Below are positions 60,801 to 64,000 of a stretch of DNA of 64,000 nt, piece after piece (the stretch's first letter is position 1; each line of letters opens with the position of its first letter). Source of the DNA: Baylisascaris procyonis (taxonomy: Eukaryota; Nematoda; Chromadorea; Rhabditida; Ascarididae); assembly GCA_037389465.1 (NCBI GenBank), contig JAZARR010000152.1, positions 1,678,001 to 1,742,000 on the forward strand. The letters are read 5' to 3'. Below the pieces are notes generated by a model that worked only from the letters and a program-made list of their open reading frames with translations, did no database searches and was not told the origin of the DNA. Position numbers and translations under genes: made by a program.

Positions 60801-63241
60801 TCTTGGCGTAAGTATTTGTATGATATTTATTTATTGTTTATTATGAATATTTCATTCCTCTCATATAATCCACATCAATTTTTTCATTAATTCCTATCCT
60901 TCTATTTTTTTACCTCATAGTTTATTATAATTTATGCGAAAGATGTTAGCTAGTGGATTTAATTTTACGATTGAGTCATCAGAGGATAAGATGGACTTCG
61001 TTTTAAGAAAGTGTTCGAATTAGTGGATTGAAACTTAATAAGGCTGTCGAAGAGTTAGCCTTAAAAAAACCAAGTTTTTTTTTTAAATATTTTCATTTCA
61101 TCGATCCATCGTTATTCATACAAATGCACTAAGTGAAGTTACAAAAAGAACCATTATGAATTCTACATCATAATTCAAAATCTATTCAGAGAAACTAGAA
61201 ATTTTAACGTTTGAAGCATAAATATGGATCATTGCCTAATGAGTTCTTAATTTCAGCAGGAAACTATAAATATCAGAAGCAAACGAGACACAAACGATGT
61301 TGTAAACGATGAAATAGAATCGAACGAAGAGGTAATTTGAATTCCACTAGATATTTCTTCTCCTTCTTCCTTTCCTTGAAGTAGCTTCATTATGAGCCCA
61401 GTTTCATTGTTTATTTCAAGTGTAGTTTGCTTTATACAGTTGTGAAATGTCCCTCTAAAGAATATCCAACCGTTTGGACAGATCGCGTCGTTCTCCTCTC
61501 TTCGTCAAATGGCCATTTCTCTCTCTACATATGATGCGAAAACTTATTCGAGGACTAGTCTTGCATGACCTCTTTTACTGACAATTTTCCACTGTTTCCA
61601 GCCGTGGATGTTCTGTGAGAACTTGGCAGCTATGAGTTCCTGTTAGAAATGCTACGAACAGAAGCGCAGCATTGAAGTGGTAGTCGACGTCCTTTCGCTT
61701 TCTGAGGTCTTTAGCAATTTAAGGTAGCATCCAACACCATAATTAAGTTTGATATGATGGCAAACGTTCATAGTACAGGGTTAATACAAGTTAGTATAGG
61801 TTAATTTTTAAATACTTTCAGGAGAGCTGTTTCAACTCACACGAATGTTGTGCGGTATGGTCGGAAAATGCACAATGCGAGACGAATGCGGCTGTAATGT
61901 CGGAATGGTGTAAGGCATCGTGTGGAAGATGCCATCCTGGTTACGATCTTCACAACGGTTTGTTTATTTTTTTAATTGTTATTTCTGTAAACTTTCCTGA
62001 AACTATGCAAAACTAGAATTCAGCTTCTTTATCGCACAATGATATAATTATGGAATGTTGATTTAGGTAGCTCGTATTTCTGGGGGGGGGGGGGAGGGGA
62101 TTTCTTGGTATTTTTGGTATTTCAGACGTTTTTCGTATTTTAATTGTTCCAACAGACGACACATAACGCATTTAGGCCTTTCTGTTCTAGGCCGAATCGT
62201 AATGAAAATAAGCTTTCCGCCTCATTAAAACTCAATCTTAAGCGAAATCACTTGCAGTAATTTGCCTTCAGTCATTAAAGAAACAAAATAGGAGCTTTTT
62301 GAGTGGATACTTTGGGATGGGAGTTCGTGCTGATTGCAAATCGAGTTTTTATTCTCATGATGGGAATTCCCAGTAAGCCTAATGTGTGGGGGTTCTGTCT
62401 ATCCTGATATTACGTGATGTTTGCCAAGCCAAAATCTGTATATCCTTCCATCCGCATATTTCAGTTCGAAAACTTTCATATCGATTTGAACGAGATTTAT
62501 TTCTAGAACCTACCAAGGCAAATAATATCCTTCTAGGGTTTTTTCGGAACCTTTCTAAGATGCCTGTTTCTAAAACGTAGCGAGTTTTGCATTTCTAAAA
62601 CGGTAATTTTCGAACGTCAAAGGTAGATTTGATTAGAGGACACAGTGGGGAAGTTTCCTCAGCGATACAAGTGGATAGTTGTCCATTATAAAGGCAGCTG
62701 ATCTCAGCGTGAAGAGTGGAGCAAAAAATAATTTCTATTTCAGACGCAAAATTATTTCACAGACAAAATTAGGTGTGTTGAATTTTCAGAGTGTTCGGAT
62801 CGGCATCGAATGTGTGAGTTTTGGGCCGAGGAAGGCGAATGCGATAAGAATAGCCTATGGATGTTTGAGAATTGCAGAAACAGTTGTGCTCAATGCGATC
62901 ATAAACGTAGCGACGTTTGCCCACTATCACCAATTGTAAGAAATGAAACTCAAAATGATATTCTTTAAAGCCAATGTTTTTATTAATTTCAGTATAGATT
63001 CCATTTCGAATTTTTTTAATGCAAAAGTGCCCTCAAGTTGTGAGTTCTTTGTATTAACAGTGTATTTCATTTTGAGCAATTACTTTATTGAAATCTAATC
63101 AAAGTCAGTTATACGGCGAAGTTCTAGCATATTTCCTTTCAATACTGCCGACTTCCTATGAAGGGTTAAATTTCTCTTGAATTCTAGAGCGAAAGCGATT
63201 TAATTGATAGCCCCACATATCATTCGTCCAGCTGGACATGA
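48849..63241 (+). CDS. Secreted tyrosinase (type-3 copper protein) with ShKT domains, 1067 aa
   Basis: Fourteen exons keep phase: 48849-49019, 49713-50040, 50637-50858, 52134-53150, 53822-54059, 55266-55446, 56108-56230, 57289-57459, 59350-59549, 60666-60807, 61257-61331, 61822-61957, 62790-62935, 63188-63241 (TGA); 3204 nt. Residues 1-25 form a signal peptide ('IISIIVMILLQSLTIVFG'). Then come a disordered extension, the di-copper core (about 570-820), a Cys-rich segment (865-931) and two ShKT domains (956-1050). CuA ligands are His634, 644 and 653 ('GGAHSGPAFLPWHREYI'). CuB has His775 and His802 ('NDPLFFLHHAFVDRIWEDW'), but position 779 is Leu. Tyrosinases oxidise phenols to quinones; nematode ones are linked to cuticle or eggshell cross-linking. 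The last exon is the least certain. Confidence 0.93.
49713..53110 (+). other. Disordered N-terminal extension of the tyrosinase (Trp/Ser, then Gln/Pro-rich)
   Basis: Exons 2-4 add about 520 residues between the signal peptide and the catalytic core. The start is a Trp/Ser-rich tract with seven Trp in about 32 residues ('TWSSWSSSTTWSDSRSRW', 'SSSWTVWSAWSTYS') and no cysteine. It continues as Gln/Ser/Asn-rich sequence with recurring 'GPPGFQP' and 'GPPGLKP', and ends with the proline run 'PLPPVPPIPPPPPRD'. Exon 4 alone is 1017 nt. Such a tract suggests an extracellular cross-linking or matrix-binding role (inference). Confidence 0.85.
53111..57459 (+). other. Tyrosinase di-copper core
   Basis: It opens with the conserved nematode lead-in 'CMDILCLCLFLRG' and 'WLPTGERLGLALRKEYR', then CuA, then 'VALPYWDSTLDGRIPE', and CuB in exon 57289-57459. 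The lead-in spans exons 52134-53150 and 53822-54059. Homology confirms an unusual acceptor TTATTGAAG at 53821. In related enzymes CuB reads His-X-X-X-His; here it is 'SHGNVLIWVGG', with CTT (Leu779) at 57343-57345 where the second His is expected. Confidence 0.92.
59350..60807 (+). other. Cys-rich segment following the tyrosinase core
   Basis: Two exons give spaced cysteines: 'PSCSRGHDQQCASDFLFCDL', 'PQCAAKIRRGGPCWGF', 'CLHGECRENIC'. The pattern of paired disulphides, with Gly-Gly and Trp-Gly-Phe turns, fits the post-catalytic region of secreted nematode tyrosinases. No named domain is certain. Confidence 0.75.
59983..60044. ncRNA. Candidate small-RNA hairpin in a tyrosinase intron
   Basis: Arms 59983-60008 and 60019-60044 (26 nt each) match at 24 positions around a 10-nt loop (CGCACATACC). 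Mismatches are one C-A and one A-G. It lies in the intron 59550-60665. There are no G-U wobbles to favour a strand, so a palindromic repeat is as likely as a pre-miRNA. Confidence 0.42.
61257..61331 (+). other. Linker exon with a possible proprotein-convertase site
   Basis: This 25-residue exon reads 'NIRSKRDTNDVV' and sits between the Cys-rich segment and the ShKT domains. Arg-Ser-Lys-Arg fits the furin-type R-X-K-R rule, so the C-terminal ShKT part might be released after secretion. This is a motif match only. Confidence 0.5.
61822..62935 (+). other. Two ShKT domains
   Basis: Each exon encodes one six-cysteine ShKT module: 'ESCFNSHECCAVWSENAQCE' to 'CKASCGRC', and 'ECSDRHRMCEFWAEEGECDK' to 'CRNSCAQC'. 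The cysteine spacing with 'CxxW' and the final 'CxxxCxxC' is diagnostic. One domain per exon is typical of nematode secreted enzymes. The name comes from a sea-anemone peptide, but here the domain is an adhesion or regulatory add-on rather than a venom component. Confidence 0.88.
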
Positions 63242-63372
63242 CGCAGTGGTCACTGAAGTTGAAAAGATTGATGTACGAGGGACCAGAACTTTGACTCATT
63301 TATTAGCTGTTCTAAATGGAAGTAAAGTAAAAGCAGCACTTCAACTACCATTAAATCTATCAGCGTAGTAAG
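63211..63372 (+). CDS. Unexplained coding-like frame after the tyrosinase stop
   Basis: Behind a GATAG acceptor a frame reads 'RPAGHDAVVTEVEKIDVRG' to 'LNGSKVKAALQLPLNLSA' and runs into a strong donor, GTA|GTAAGT, at 63373. It looks more coding than the overlapping tyrosinase terminal exon, but it does not fit the phase of exon 62790-62935. It may be an alternative tyrosinase C-terminus or an exon of a following gene. Confidence 0.35.
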
Positions 63373-64000
63373 TCGGCAGAACAGTATCTCAGATATCGAA
63401 TAAGTTTTCTTCTTGATTTGTCGTCACCGCTTATGGGCGATAAGTATTTGTAAATGTATCGTGACCTTAGTTTTGACTCATAAGTCTTACGCACTAGGTG
63501 CCTTCAGTTATTTCTTTGTGCCGTTATTATGATTACAAGTGGGTGGGAGGATGATGTGGTAATGAATAGAAATGACCAGGCTAGGAGGGCATAGAAATCC
63601 TTCCTTCCTTCATCCTTGCGTAGCCAGAAGGAACATCAGTTCCCTCTCGTTCTTCTCCTTCCTCGCGAAACGGTGGCATGAAATCTGAAATACGAGTGTG
63701 GATAGTAGGAGGAAACGGTTTTTCGCACATATATCTTTGTTAAAACGGTTATTGGGTGCGTTATATCGCCGGTATGTGGGACGTTGAAGATTTGTAGTGC
63801 ACTTTTGCACAAAACTTTCTAACAGTTATACCGCTGGATGTTTTCGTCTATTGCGAGAGGTGGACGGGGACCGTAATGAGGTGTTGAAGGAATGGGAGGG
63901 GTCGGGGATAGGAGATCAAAGCGATCTATCTCAATGCAGGGTCTTTAGAGGAAGGATTCCAATGCTTCTTTCGTTTGTTGTGAGTGTTCATGTTCATGCC
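63373..64000. other. Right-end non-coding stretch
   Basis: No exon could be supported here. If the donor at 63373 is real, this is intron sequence; otherwise it is the 3' flank of the tyrosinase gene. Confidence 0.4.

Noticed and set aside
1..64000. tRNA, rRNA, transposase and virus-like genes
   Set aside because: I searched by eye for B-box-like GGTTCGA contexts, transposase motifs and polymerase motifs. Nothing beyond isolated short matches was found, so none is reported.

Overview
The window looks like nuclear DNA of a nematode. Genes are split into many short exons by AT-rich introns of a few hundred bases to several kb, and most acceptors are TTTCAG-like. One gene start sits 9 bases behind such an acceptor, as in spliced-leader genes. 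The recognisable families (MATH-BTB 'BATH' proteins and a secreted tyrosinase with tandem ShKT domains) are typical of nematodes. No tRNA, rRNA, CRISPR or bacterial-type operon was seen. All supported genes are on the + strand, and the species cannot be named from this sequence alone.

Layout. (1) 1-7065: the 3' part of a BTB-domain gene whose MATH exons must lie upstream of the window. (2) 7066-10514: intergenic, with a degenerate minisatellite and a 27-bp-arm hairpin. (3) 10515-19194: a complete ten-exon MATH-BTB gene, 443 residues, in which every exon phase fits. It is a tandem paralogue of the first gene, with the same exon boundaries over the shared part. An intron carries a 31-bp-arm hairpin resembling a microRNA precursor. 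(4) 22813-40614: a long gene of 20 or more exons for a nuclear-looking protein. It has a basic N-terminus, an F-box-like exon, many leucine-rich-repeat-like segments and a very acidic C-terminus. I do not recognise the family. One intron holds a 39-bp minisatellite of about 30 copies with a 584-bp higher-order period, and another looks like a GC-AG intron. (5) 40615-48848: no confident protein gene, but a 37-nt-arm hairpin and GATAAGTTG repeats. (6) 48849-63241: a fourteen-exon tyrosinase gene, 1067 residues, phase-consistent throughout. It has a signal peptide, a disordered Trp/Ser-, Gln- and Pro-rich extension of about 540 residues, the di-copper core, a Cys-rich segment and two ShKT domains. 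The second CuB histidine position reads leucine.

Functional themes. The MATH-BTB proteins are of the kind that act as CUL3 ubiquitin-ligase adaptors, and the F-box gene would be an SCF (CUL1) adaptor if the F-box is real. The neighbourhood may therefore hold substrate receptors of two cullin systems. The tyrosinase is a separate secreted, probably cuticle- or eggshell-related protein. The most novel elements are the unrecognised F-box/LRR/acidic gene, four pre-miRNA-like hairpins and the altered copper ligand.
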